Assembly (NCBI GenBank): GCA_030146365.1
Contig: JASLBU010000199.1
Location: 1 to 22,195, forward strand
Reading direction: 5' to 3'
Source of the DNA: Candidatus Limnocylindria bacterium
GTDB taxonomy: Bacteria; Chloroflexota; Limnocylindria; QHBO01
Length of the DNA stretch: 22,195 nucleotides
Shown here: one piece after another, positions 1 through 7,000 of the stretch
Position numbering within the stretch: position 1 is the stretch's first letter
Layout of the letters: every line of letters begins with the position of its first letter
Notes under the pieces: model-generated
The model's input: the letters and a program-made list of their open reading frames with translations, nothing else
Database searches by the model: none
Told to the model about the DNA's origin: nothing
Program-made: the position numbers and the translations under genes

Positions 1-50
1 CGAAGGTCAAGGCCTGCAGCCGCTGCCGCCGCACCGCCCAGAAGGTCTGA
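1..50 (+). CDS. rpmB: 3' end of probable 50S ribosomal protein L28 (partial)
   Basis: Only the last 15 codons and a TGA stop are in the window (frame starts at base 3). The residues read KVKACSRCRRTAQKV. A short basic C-terminus with a Cys-x-x-Cys pair followed by a basic -KV end resembles the C-terminal end of bacterial bL28 proteins. Gene order supports this: in Bacillus-type genomes rpmB lies close to the rlmN/rpe block, as it does here, though here it converges with that block. The fragment is too short for certainty. Another small zinc-ribbon-like basic protein is the alternative. Confidence 0.55.
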   Translation, partial: KVKACSRCRRTAQKV

Positions 51-78
51 CCCGCCGCAACTGACCGCACGCGAACTG

Positions 79-102
79 CGCCCGCGTCAACCGACGCGGG
101 CG
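79..102. terminator. Hairpin between convergent rpmB and dtd
   Basis: A perfect 10-bp GC-rich stem (CGCCCGCGTC / GACGCGGGCG) with an AACC loop lies between the rpmB stop at 50 and the dtd stop at 125. No T-run follows on either strand. It is probably a bidirectional transcription barrier or mRNA 3'-end stabiliser for both convergent genes. Confidence 0.7.
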
Positions 103-124
103 TCGCCGTGTCCGGCACTGAGTG

Positions 125-577
125 TCACGCGAGATCGTGCCGCGAGTCGATCACCAGGGTGAACGGCCCGTCGTTCACCAGCTCGACGGCCATCTCCGCC
201 CCGAAGCGGCCGATCTCGACGGTCACGCCCGTCGCCGTGAGGCGCCCCACGAAGCGGTCGACCAGCGGAGCCGCCTGCCCCGGAAGGGCCGCGGTGGTGA
301 ATCCCGGCCGACGGCCTCGGCGCAGATCGGCCTGCAGGGTGAACTGGCTCACCACCAGGAGGGCGCCGCCCGCGTCGCCGATGGAGAGGTTCGTGCGCCC
401 GTCGGCGTCCTCGAAGTAGCGCAGCCCAACGAGCTTGTCGGCCATCCGGTCGACGATCGCCTCGTCGTCCGTGGACGCGATGCCGGCCAGCACGACTGCC
501 CCGACGCCGATCGAGCCGATGACTTCGCCCTCAACGCGCACGGACGCCCTCGTCACGCGCTGGACCACCAGCCGCAT
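125..577 (-). CDS. dtd: D-aminoacyl-tRNA deacylase
   Basis: The 150-residue product has the normal length and layout for DTD. This cytosolic dimer hydrolyses D-aminoacyl-tRNAs (classically D-Tyr-tRNA) and recycles the tRNA, so D-amino acids do not enter translation. Visible hallmarks are the N-terminal MRLVVQRV strand, the SQFTL motif at residues 77-81 (the active-site Ser-Gln-Phe-Thr segment), and the C-terminal NDGPFT at 135-140, which holds the Gly-Pro pair of the cross-subunit Gly-cisPro motif. Most relatives have GPVT, so Phe after the Pro is a mild variant. It starts with ATG, 3 bp after the stop of the upstream lipoprotein gene. It is therefore the last gene of the yugP-type/rlmN/rpe/lipoprotein operon and runs into the shared hairpin at 79-102. 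Confidence 0.96.
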   Translation of the reverse strand: MRLVVQRVTRASVRVEGEVIGSIGVGAVVLAGIASTDDEAIVDRMADKLVGLRYFEDADGRTNLSIGDAGGALLVVSQFTLQADLRRGRRPGFTTAALPGQAAPLVDRFVGRLTATGVTVEIGRFGAEMAVELVNDGPFTLVIDSRHDLA

Positions 578-580
578 CGC

Positions 581-2251
581 TCAGGGTGAGGCCGACGGTG
601 CCGCTGCTTCGGAAGGGGCGGCGGACGCGGAGGTGGACGGTGAACCCGATGGTGCGGCGGAGGCGGGTTCCTGCCGTCCTCCATCGGAGGTCGTGACCCC
701 GGCGTCCTCGCCTTCGCGCGGAGCAGCGAGGGCCGCCTCGGTGAACGTGGCGCGTGCGTTCCAGATCATCCAGCCGGCGGCGCCGCGCTCCGCGGCGGCG
801 TCCATCTGGGCACGAACCTGCTCCGCCGTGTACGGCGGGAAGGGGCCGTAGCCGAAGTCCTGGATCCACGGCCGGATCGCGACCGGCAGACCCTCCGCCT
901 GACGGTTCATGATCTCGAGCGTTCGATCGATGACCTCGTACGGGTAGTCGTTCGGCACCTCGAACCCGAACACGCCGGGGCCGTAGTGCGACGGGTAGAC
1001 CATCGGGCAGAAGTAATCGACGTACGGCATGATCACCTCGGGCCGCTGACCGATGCCCTGGTCGTCAGGGACGATGAAGCTGATCGGGAACACGTCGGCC
1101 CCGAGGAAGGTGCGCGTCGCGTCCAGCTCGCCGCTGACCACCCGGAGCACGCGCTGGATGGCCGGCAGACGGAACGATTGCGTGTTGGGCAGGTTCGTGT
1201 CCGCGAGCGCATAGGGCCCGTCGCTGAAGAAGCGGATGTAGTCCAGCTGCACCTCGTCGAAGCCCTTGTCAGCGAGATCCCCCGCGATCGATGCGACGTA
1301 CTCCGCGACGCCCGGGGCCGATGGATCCAGCCAGGCGCCGCCGATGTTGTCGCGCCATGGCTCACCCGTCTCGGTGTTGATGACCGCGAGCTCGGGCCGC
1401 GCCGCCGTCACGGTGTTGTCCTTCATGACCACCATGCGCGCGATGGTGTAGATCCCGCGCTGCCTGAGCATCGGCAGCAGCTCCTCCAGCTCGAAGATCG
1501 GCGCGTCGCGAACCGCTCCGACCTCGGTCGCGGTCTCGAGGTCCGTGGCGTAGAAGAGCTGCCCGTCTGTCTCCTTGACGTCGATGACCAGGGCATTCGC
1601 CTCCGTCCGTTCCAGCAGGGCGAGCATCGCGTCCAGGCGGCCGGGAGCCTCGAAGATCGCCGCGGGGGCGTACAGCGCGCGCGCCTCGAAGGGCTCGAGC
1701 GCGACGTCGGTGTCGAGATCGGCGGCCGTGACGACCTCGTGCAGCCGGTAGCCGGGCATCTTGAACACGAGGGTCGCCTCCCGGGGCACGCCGGGCAGCT
1801 CGTAGGCGCCGTCCCCGTCCGTCTCGGCCAGCGTGCCATCGCCGCCGTCGACGAAGACGCGGACGCCGGCCAGCGGCTCGCCGTCGGGACCGCTCACGAC
1901 GCCACTCGCCGTGTTGTCCCGCAGCTCGAGCCGCAGTGGCCCGTCCGTCGGCACGCGGCCCGTCGCGGGGTCATGCCCTTCGAGGGTCGCCTCCACCTCC
2001 ACCTCCGGCAGCAGCGTGAGCGTCGCGCGTCCCGCCGCATCGGTGACGGCCTGCTGGCCGTCGGCGCTGACCGTCACGCCTTCCAGCGGCGTCGGGTCGC
2101 CGGCGCGAACCGTTTCGATGACGACCTCGCGCGGCGGCACCGGGGTGGGCGCCGGCGTCGGGACGAAGGGGAGCTGTGGCCCGTCCTCCGCACACGCGAC
2201 GAGCAGGATGGCCAGCGCAGCGAGCGCCGGCAGGAGGCGGCGGGACAGCAG
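581..2251 (-). CDS. Lipoprotein with carboxypeptidase-regulatory-like repeats and DUF4015-type glycoside-hydrolase-like domain
   Basis: From the proposed start the product is 556 residues. It begins with two Arg at positions 4-5, a hydrophobic stretch, and a lipobox ending LVAC at Cys20, so it is probably anchored outside the membrane by a lipid. A Pro/Thr-rich linker follows. Then come two beta-sandwich-like segments of carboxypeptidase-regulatory/PEGA type (VTVSADG..., then VVSGPDGEPLAGVRVFVDGG). Next is a TIM-barrel-like region with ANALVIDVKETDG, GFDEVQLDYIRFFSDG and DYFCPMVYPSHYGPG, which matches my knowledge of the DUF4015 putative glycoside hydrolase family. The end is a Ser/Ala/Pro-rich low-complexity tail. 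Substrate is unknown, and polysaccharide processing in the envelope is an inference. No ATG/GTG/TTG lies in frame ahead of the signal peptide. CTG at 2251 sits 7 nt behind a GAAAGGA ribosome site. The alternative GTG at 2140 would remove the signal peptide. It follows rpe directly. Confidence 0.82.
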   Translation of the reverse strand: MLSRRLLPALAALAILLVACAEDGPQLPFVPTPAPTPVPPREVVIETVRAGDPTPLEGVTVSADGQQAVTDAAGRATLTLLPEVEVEATLEGHDPATGRVPTDGPLRLELRDNTASGVVSGPDGEPLAGVRVFVDGGDGTLAETDGDGAYELPGVPREATLVFKMPGYRLHEVVTAADLDTDVALEPFEARALYAPAAIFEAPGRLDAMLALLERTEANALVIDVKETDGQLFYATDLETATEVGAVRDAPIFELEELLPMLRQRGIYTIARMVVMKDNTVTAARPELAVINTETGEPWRDNIGGAWLDPSAPGVAEYVASIAGDLADKGFDEVQLDYIRFFSDGPYALADTNLPNTQSFRLPAIQRVLRVVSGELDATRTFLGADVFPISFIVPDDQGIGQRPEVIMPYVDYFCPMVYPSHYGPGVFGFEVPNDYPYEVIDRTLEIMNRQAEGLPVAIRPWIQDFGYGPFPPYTAEQVRAQMDAAAERGAAGWMIWNARATFTEAALAAPREGEDAGVTTSDGGRQEPASAAPSGSPSTSASAAPSEAAAPSASP

Positions 2252-2253
2252 CG

Positions 2254-2940
2254 TCAGGTCCTTTCGGTCTCGGGGCGCGCGGCCGCGGCGGCTCGCAGGG
2301 CCTGGACCGTCGGAGCCAGATCGCCGTCGGTGCCGTACAGGGCGCTCCCGGTCACGAGGACATCGGCTCCTGCCCCGCGCGCCACGCCGATCGTTTCGAG
2401 GTTCAGGCCGCCGTCCACGCCGATGTCGACGTTCCGACCACTTCGATCGGCCGCGTCGCGCAGCTGGCGCAGCTTGGGGAGGACCTCATGCATGAAGGAC
2501 TGGCCGCCCCAGCCGGGATGCACGGTCATCACCAGCACGAGGTCCACCCGGTCGAGGTACGGCAGCACCGCCTCGGCCGGCGTCTCCGGATTCAGCGCGA
2601 TCCCCGGACGCCGCCCAGCGGCCACGATCGCGTCGACGACAGCCGCCGGGTCGTCATCGGCCTCGACATGGAAGACGACGATATCGCTCCCCGCCTCCGC
2701 GAACCGGGGAGCGTAGGCGAGCGGATTGTCGATCATCAGGTGGCTGTGGAACGGGAGCGCGGTGTGGGGCCGCAGTGCCTCGACGACCACCGGGCCCAAC
2801 GTCAGGTTGTCGACGAAGTGCCCGTCCATCACGTCCAGGTGGACCGAGTCCACCCCGCCCGCATCGGCGCGGCGCACCTCGGTGCCGAGCTTGCCGAAGT
2901 CGGCGTTGAGGATGCTCGCGCTGATGGTCGGCTCGCTCAT
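2254..2940 (-). CDS. rpe: Ribulose-phosphate 3-epimerase
   Basis: The 228-residue product interconverts D-ribulose 5-phosphate and D-xylulose 5-phosphate in the pentose phosphate pathway, as a soluble metal-dependent TIM barrel. All expected positions are present. These are the N-terminal SASILNADF, the metal ligands and catalytic acids in HLDVMDGHF (His34, Asp36) and HSHLMI (His67), the signature VMTVHPGWGGQSF at 138-149, and GVDGGLN with Asp176. The open frame extends far upstream, but ATG 2940 gives the family-typical MSEPTISASIL start. It overlaps the rlmN stop by 4 bp (ATGA), indicating translational coupling. The 3' end overlaps the ribosome site region of the lipoprotein gene. The rlmN-rpe neighbourhood is shared with Firmicutes, where further genes lie between the two. 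Confidence 0.97.
   Translation of the reverse strand: MSEPTISASILNADFGKLGTEVRRADAGGVDSVHLDVMDGHFVDNLTLGPVVVEALRPHTALPFHSHLMIDNPLAYAPRFAEAGSDIVVFHVEADDDPAAVVDAIVAAGRRPGIALNPETPAEAVLPYLDRVDLVLVMTVHPGWGGQSFMHEVLPKLRQLRDAADRSGRNVDIGVDGGLNLETIGVARGAGADVLVTGSALYGTDGDLAPTVQALRAAAAARPETERT
2259..2265 (-). promoter_or_regulatory. Ribosome binding site supporting a CTG start
   Basis: GAAAGGA lies inside the last codons of rpe, 7 nt before CTG 2251. It is the only good ribosome site in front of the lipoprotein signal-peptide frame. It argues for translation from CTG rather than from GTG 2140, which falls after the lipobox. Confidence 0.55.
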
Positions 2941-4079
2941 GTGGCGGTGCGACCGGCGGCCGCCGCCACCCGCGCGTCGCGCAGGGACTTCCCGGCGAGC
3001 TGGGCGTGGAGCTGGCCACACGCGGCGTCGATCTCGCGTCCGCGTGTGTCGCGCACGGTGACGGTGACCCCGGCATCCCGGACCGTGCGCGCGAAGCGCT
3101 CGATCCCGGCCGCCGAGGTGCCGCTCCAGCGAGACCCGGGTGTGGGGTTGAGCGGAATGAGATTCACGTGCGAACGCCACCCGGAGGCCAGGGTGCCCAG
3201 GCGTACGGCCTGCTCCGCGGTGTCGTTCATGCCGTCGATCATCACGTACTCCAGGCTGACGCGGCGGCCCGTACGCGCGGCGAACCGCCGCCCGGCCCGG
3301 ACGACCTCGTCGACGGGCCACTTGCGGTTGATCGGAACAAGCTCGTCGCGCAGCTCGTCGGTCGCGGCATGGAGGCTGATCGCCAGGTTGACCTGCGGGA
3401 GCTCGTCGACCATGCGGTCCATACCTGGCACGACCCCGGAGGTGCTGACGGTGATGTGCCGGGCGCCGACGCCCAGTCGCGCCGGGTCGTTCAGCAGCCG
3501 CACCGCCTCGAAGACGCGATCGGCGTTGTTCAGCGGCTCGCCCATACCCATGAACACGATGTTGTAGTGGCCGGCAGACGCATCGCCGAGCGCGTTCCAC
3601 GGTGGCCGGTGCCAGTGGAGCACCTGGTCCACGATCTCACCGGGCGTCAGCTGCCGTCCGAACCCCGCCTGCCCCGTCGCGCAGAAGGGACAGGCGACGG
3701 CACAGCCCGCCTGCGAGCTGATGCAGACGGTGGTGCGCTCTGACATCGGCCCGCGCGCCGGGTAGCGCATGAGCACCGACTCGATGCGCTGACCGTCTGC
3801 CAGCTCGTGGACCGCCTTCGCGGTAAGGCCGCCGTCCGCGCCGATGACATGGCTGTCGGCAATCGTGCTGAAGCGGAACGCCGTGGCGAGGTCGCCGCGC
3901 AGTGCCGCCGGCAGGACCGAGACGTCGTCGAACGACGCTGCACCCGGCCGGTGTGCTCCGGCGAGGATCTGGCCGACCCGATACGCCGGCTCGCCGCGGG
4001 CCTTGAGCCACGCGGCGAGCGATGCGGTGTCGATCTCGCTGATCGCCGGCGCCGGGCCGGCGACGGGAAGCTCAGTCAC
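2937..4079 (-). CDS. rlmN: Dual-specificity 23S rRNA/tRNA adenine-C2 methyltransferase
   Basis: The 380-residue product is a radical-SAM enzyme that methylates C2 of A2503 in 23S rRNA and A37 in certain tRNAs. The radical-SAM cluster motif CxxxCxxC is at Cys126, Cys130 and Cys133 (GCAVACPFCATG). The two RlmN-specific cysteines are also visible: Cys119 in TVCISSQAG, and the methyl-carrying Cys354 in DAACGQL. FMGMGEPLNN and the Ser/His/Asn-rich strands (VSTSGVVPGM, LAISLHAATDELR, NLIPLNPTPGS) match the family. The start is GTG 4079. It overlaps the stop of the upstream zinc peptidase by 8 bp and its own stop overlaps the rpe start, so the three are translated as one unit. The Ala-rich C-terminal tail after Cys354 is slightly extended. 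Confidence 0.97.
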   Translation of the reverse strand: MTELPVAGPAPAISEIDTASLAAWLKARGEPAYRVGQILAGAHRPGAASFDDVSVLPAALRGDLATAFRFSTIADSHVIGADGGLTAKAVHELADGQRIESVLMRYPARGPMSERTTVCISSQAGCAVACPFCATGQAGFGRQLTPGEIVDQVLHWHRPPWNALGDASAGHYNIVFMGMGEPLNNADRVFEAVRLLNDPARLGVGARHITVSTSGVVPGMDRMVDELPQVNLAISLHAATDELRDELVPINRKWPVDEVVRAGRRFAARTGRRVSLEYVMIDGMNDTAEQAVRLGTLASGWRSHVNLIPLNPTPGSRWSGTSAAGIERFARTVRDAGVTVTVRDTRGREIDAACGQLHAQLAGKSLRDARVAAAAGRTAT

Positions 4080-4797
4080 GGCGTCCGAAGACGAGCCACG
4101 CGTAGTACAGGAAGGTCAGCAGCGCGGTGAGTGCGCCCGCCACGTACGTCCAGGCAGCGGCCTTGAGGACGTCACGGGCGCCGGACTGCCGCTCGCTCAC
4201 CATGCCGAGACCGTTGACGAACGCGAGCGCCTTGCCCGATGCGCCGATCTCCACCGGCAGCGTGGCGAACGTGAAGAGCACTGCCGCGCCGAAGCCGATG
4301 AGGCCGATGAGCGACAGTCCGGTGAGGTTGAGCCAGACGCCGGCGATGACGAGCCACGGCGCGATGCCGGAGCCGAACTGCGCGGCCGGCACGATGGCCT
4401 GGCGCAGCGCCATCATCGGATCCTTCTCCTGGTGCTGGAGCGCGTGTCCGACCTCGTGCGCGATGACGGCGGCAGCGGCCACGGACAGGCGCGGGGTCGC
4501 GCTCCGGATGCCGGCCGTTTCCAGCGCCGAGGCATCGGCGACCGAGGTGCTCACGCGCAGGATCCTGCCACGCGGATCGTAGTGGTCGGTCAGCTGGCCC
4601 GGGGTGGGCTCGATCTTGACGTGCTGCAACCCCTGGCGGTCGAGCAGCTGACGGGCGAAGTCGAAGGCGTCGAGGTTGATGCCGGAATCCACCTTCGACC
4701 ACTTGGCGTAGGTGGACTTCACGCGCCACATCGCCCACCCGGTGATGGCGAGCGTCGGCAACAGGACGGCGAAGATGTAGATCGGGTCGAAGATCAT
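4072..4797 (-). CDS. YugP-type zinc-dependent membrane metallopeptidase
   Basis: The 241-residue product has an N-terminal membrane helix (about 4-24), then VKSTYAKWSKV and LTDHYDPRGRILRVS, which are hallmarks of the YugP/PF04298 family. The zinc site HEVGH is at residues 114-118 (AHEVGHALQH). Two further membrane helices (about 145-181) end in the family motif TLPVEIGAS, and there is a C-terminal helix (about 214-236). The biological substrate is unknown. The family is a predicted membrane-embedded protease. ATG 4797 gives the standard family N-terminus, while an in-frame extension further upstream runs through the promoter region and is not credible. It is the first gene of the operon continuing to rlmN, rpe, the lipoprotein and dtd. 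YugP genes occur near fmt and rlmN in other genomes, which fits. Confidence 0.93.
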   Translation of the reverse strand: MIFDPIYIFAVLLPTLAITGWAMWRVKSTYAKWSKVDSGINLDAFDFARQLLDRQGLQHVKIEPTPGQLTDHYDPRGRILRVSTSVADASALETAGIRSATPRLSVAAAAVIAHEVGHALQHQEKDPMMALRQAIVPAAQFGSGIAPWLVIAGVWLNLTGLSLIGLIGFGAAVLFTFATLPVEIGASGKALAFVNGLGMVSERQSGARDVLKAAAWTYVAGALTALLTFLYYAWLVFGRRD

Positions 4798-4831
4798 CGG
4801 TGTTCTGCCCACCTCCGTGAGGGCTGCATCG

Positions 4832-4837
4832 AGTATA
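4832..4837 (-). promoter_or_regulatory. Possible -10 element for the zinc-peptidase/rlmN/rpe operon
   Basis: TATACT lies 35 bp upstream of ATG 4797 in the 140-bp divergent gap (4798-4937). No good -35 was seen at 16-18 bp spacing, so this is a weak assignment. GGAGG follows close to the start, although with rather long spacing (about 14 nt). No clear promoter was found for the divergent BON gene in the rest of the gap. Confidence 0.4.
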
Positions 4838-4937
4838 TCCGAGCGATTGCGGCCTCGCGCGACGCCCACCCGGCCGGTCCGGCACGCGTCATGCGACGTC
4901 CCGGTGCCATCAAAAACATGCAGGGAACGATGGCCAG

Positions 4938-5519
4938 ATGAACTTGGATCGCATTCGAAATGCCGTGCTCGGCACGGCGGACACCGCGCGTGAGCGGGCA
5001 ACCCTCGCCGCCACGGGGAAGCGGGGCATGGGGGCCGCCGGCACGGCGGCCATCGCAGCGCTCGCGGCAGCGCTCGGCGCGGCCGCTGCCTTCCTCCTCG
5101 ACCCGAACCGGGGCCGAGCTCGCCGAGCGCAGCTGCTCGACCAGGGCGGTGCGGCGGCGCGCAAGGGCACGCGGGCGGTAGGGCGTACCGTTCATCAGCT
5201 CCGGAGCGCCTTGACCGCGCGGGCGGCCGCCGCGCGGGCGGGCCGCACCCTCTCGGCCGCGCCGACCGATGACGTCACGCTCAACGACCGGGTGCGCAGC
5301 ATCGTGTTCCGCGAATCGGGCGTCGCAAAGGACAACGTGAGCGTCAACGTCGAGCGCGGGATCGTCGTCCTGCGCGGTGAGGTGCCGGACGAGGCGGCAC
5401 GGCAGGCGCTCGTCGCCGAGGTCGAGCGGATCGACGGCGTCTGGAGCGTCCGCGACTTGCTCCATCTCCCCGGGGAGGCGGCCTCCGCCGACCCGGTCGG
5501 AGCCGGCGCGCTCAGCTAG
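4938..5519 (+). CDS. BON-domain membrane-associated protein
   Basis: The 193-residue product has a short polar N-terminus, one Ala/Gly-rich hydrophobic segment (about 32-54), then DPNRGRARRAQL. This TM-plus-basic stop-transfer pattern resembles YtxH/BON proteins. A basic Ala-rich linker follows, and a single BON domain at about 112-178 (LNDRVRSIVFRE, VSVNVERGIVVLRGEV, VERIDGVWSVRDLLHLPGE). BON domains are thought to bind phospholipid or tether proteins at membranes. The specific role here is unknown. ATG 4938 has an AGGGA-like site about 10 nt upstream. It is the only full-length plus-strand gene and separates fmt from the YugP-type gene. Its stop codon lies inside the fmt 3' end (8-bp convergent overlap). 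Confidence 0.85.
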   Translation: MNLDRIRNAVLGTADTARERATLAATGKRGMGAAGTAAIAALAAALGAAAAFLLDPNRGRARRAQLLDQGGAAARKGTRAVGRTVHQLRSALTARAAAARAGRTLSAAPTDDVTLNDRVRSIVFRESGVAKDNVSVNVERGIVVLRGEVPDEAARQALVAEVERIDGVWSVRDLLHLPGEAASADPVGAGALS

Positions 5520-6474
5520 TCGACAGCGGTTCGGGTGCGCGGCCCGTCCCGAGCATCACGTGCTCGCGGGCGAGGCCGCGTCGCCATGCCTGCGCCGGCA
5601 TCGTCGGCCGTCCCTCCGGCTGCACGATCTCGAGGGCGATCGCGCCCATGCCGCATGCCACGCGCGGCACATCGCCCGGCAGCAGCGCCCCGATGGGCAC
5701 GTCGTCGATCCCGGGCACGACGCGCGCTCGTCGCACGTGGATGCGCCGGTCGTCCAAGGTCGACCAGGCACCCGGCCACGGCTGGAGCGCCCGGATCTGC
5801 CGGTCGACCTCGATCGCCGGCCTGCGCCAGTCGATCCACCCGTCGGCCCGCGTGAACGGTGCGACGTGCGTGGCGAGCCGTTCGTCCTGCGGCTCGCTCG
5901 GCGTGTCACCGGCGGCCCAGCGGTCCAGTTGGGACGGGACCACCTCTGCCGCGAGATCGGCGAGGCGGGCCTCGAGCTCGGGCGTCGTCTCGCGCCCGGT
6001 GAGCGTCACGGGCCATTGGGCCACGATCGGGCCGGCGTCGAGCTCCGCGGTCATGACCATCAGCGTCACTCCTCCCTCCGGGTCGCCGGCCAGGATCGTC
6101 CCGGCCACCGGAGCGGCGCCGCGATGGCGCGGCAGCAGAGACGGATGGACGTTCAGCGGAGGCCGTGAGCCGATCGCGAGGAGGTCGGCTGGCACGAGCT
6201 GACCGTAGGCAACGAGGACGATGCCGTCCGGGGCGAAGTCGTGCAGTGCGGCCCGCCCGTCCTCCGAGCGCAGGCGCGCCGGCGTGACCACCGGGATGTC
6301 ATGCTCGCGGCCGAACGCCGCGACCGGGGTCGCGCGGAGCTGGAGCCGCCGACCCGCCGGACGGTCCGGCTGGCTGAGGATGAGCAGCTCGTCGGCCTGC
6401 TCGGCGAGCACCGACAGGAGCGGGACGCCGAACGCCCCGGTCCCCACGAACGCCACGCGGCCGATGCGGGCCAC
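5512..6474 (-). CDS. fmt: Methionyl-tRNA formyltransferase
   Basis: The 320-residue product transfers a formyl group from 10-formyl-tetrahydrofolate to Met-tRNA(fMet) for translation initiation. The N-terminal formyltransferase domain shows VAFVGTGAFGVPLL and QPDRPAGR (35-42). The catalytic block is LNVHPSLLPRHRGAAPV, with Asn108 and His110, and Asp146 is in ELDAGPI. The C-terminal tRNA-binding domain follows from about residue 210 (VAPFTRADGWIDW, RALQPWPGAW). The start is GTG 6474, whose first base is also the last base of the def stop (TAGTG). Fmt and Def form the usual formylation/deformylation pair. The 3' end overlaps the BON gene by 8 bp on the opposite strand, and no separate terminator is seen. 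Confidence 0.97.
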   Translation of the reverse strand: MARIGRVAFVGTGAFGVPLLSVLAEQADELLILSQPDRPAGRRLQLRATPVAAFGREHDIPVVTPARLRSEDGRAALHDFAPDGIVLVAYGQLVPADLLAIGSRPPLNVHPSLLPRHRGAAPVAGTILAGDPEGGVTLMVMTAELDAGPIVAQWPVTLTGRETTPELEARLADLAAEVVPSQLDRWAAGDTPSEPQDERLATHVAPFTRADGWIDWRRPAIEVDRQIRALQPWPGAWSTLDDRRIHVRRARVVPGIDDVPIGALLPGDVPRVACGMGAIALEIVQPEGRPTMPAQAWRRGLAREHVMLGTGRAPEPLSTS

Positions 6475-6980
6475 TAGATGCCGGCGGCCGTCTCTTCTTC
6501 GACCTCGTCGTGCGATTCACTCACGCGCACGAGCTCCTCGAGCGACTCGAGGTGATCGATGTAGAGGGTACCGTTGAGATGATCGATCTCGTGCTGCAGC
6601 GCGCGAGCGAACAGCTCATCTCCCTTGACCCGGAACTCCCGCCCATGGCGATCCCGCGCCTTGACGGTGACCTTCGCGTACCGGCCGGTCTCGGCCACGT
6701 ATCCCGGGATCGAGAGGCAGCCCTCCCAGTCGAGCTGCTCGCCGGCCACCTTGACGATCTGGGGGTTCACCAGCTCGGTGATCCGGTTCTCGATCTCGAT
6801 CACCGCCACCTGGAGCGGCACCCCGACCTGGTTCGCGGCGAGGCCGACACCGGGCGCGTCGCGCATCGTCTCCAGCATGTCATCCAGCAGCCGGTGAAGG
6901 CTTGCGTCGTAGCTCGACACCTTCTTCGTGCGCTCGCGCAGGACCGGCGCATCGGCGGTCAGGATGGGGCGAATGGCCAT
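6474..6980 (-). CDS. def: Peptide deformylase
   Basis: The 168-residue product removes the N-terminal formyl group from nascent proteins. All three family motifs are present: GVGLAANQVG (44-53), EGCLS with metal ligand Cys88, and QHEIDHLNG with His130, Glu131 and His134. The ferrous/zinc site is therefore complete. The C-terminus is acidic (HDEVEEETAAG). I chose ATG 6980, giving MAIRPIL, which matches common family N-termini. ATG 6992 would add four residues (MLVA) and cannot be excluded. Neither has a strong ribosome site. It lies 20 bp after priA and shares one base with the fmt start, within the ileS-to-fmt operon. Confidence 0.97.
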   Translation of the reverse strand: MAIRPILTADAPVLRERTKKVSSYDASLHRLLDDMLETMRDAPGVGLAANQVGVPLQVAVIEIENRITELVNPQIVKVAGEQLDWEGCLSIPGYVAETGRYAKVTVKARDRHGREFRVKGDELFARALQHEIDHLNGTLYIDHLESLEELVRVSESHDEVEEETAAGI

Positions 6981-7000
6981 GGCGACGAGCATTGTACCGA

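Noticed and set aside
986..2716. Plus-strand open frame of 576 codons opposite the lipoprotein and rpe
   Set aside because: It has no recognisable domain and is rich in Arg and Asp/Val from mirrored codons. The minus strand has clear families over the same bases.
2941..3600. Upstream extension of the rpe frame
   Set aside because: It overlaps the RlmN coding sequence and is Arg-rich shadow. ATG 2940 gives the family start with a 4-bp coupled overlap.
4798..5001. N-terminal extension of the YugP-type peptidase
   Set aside because: It would include the promoter-like TATACT and part of the BON gene. Family members begin at MIFDP-like sequence.
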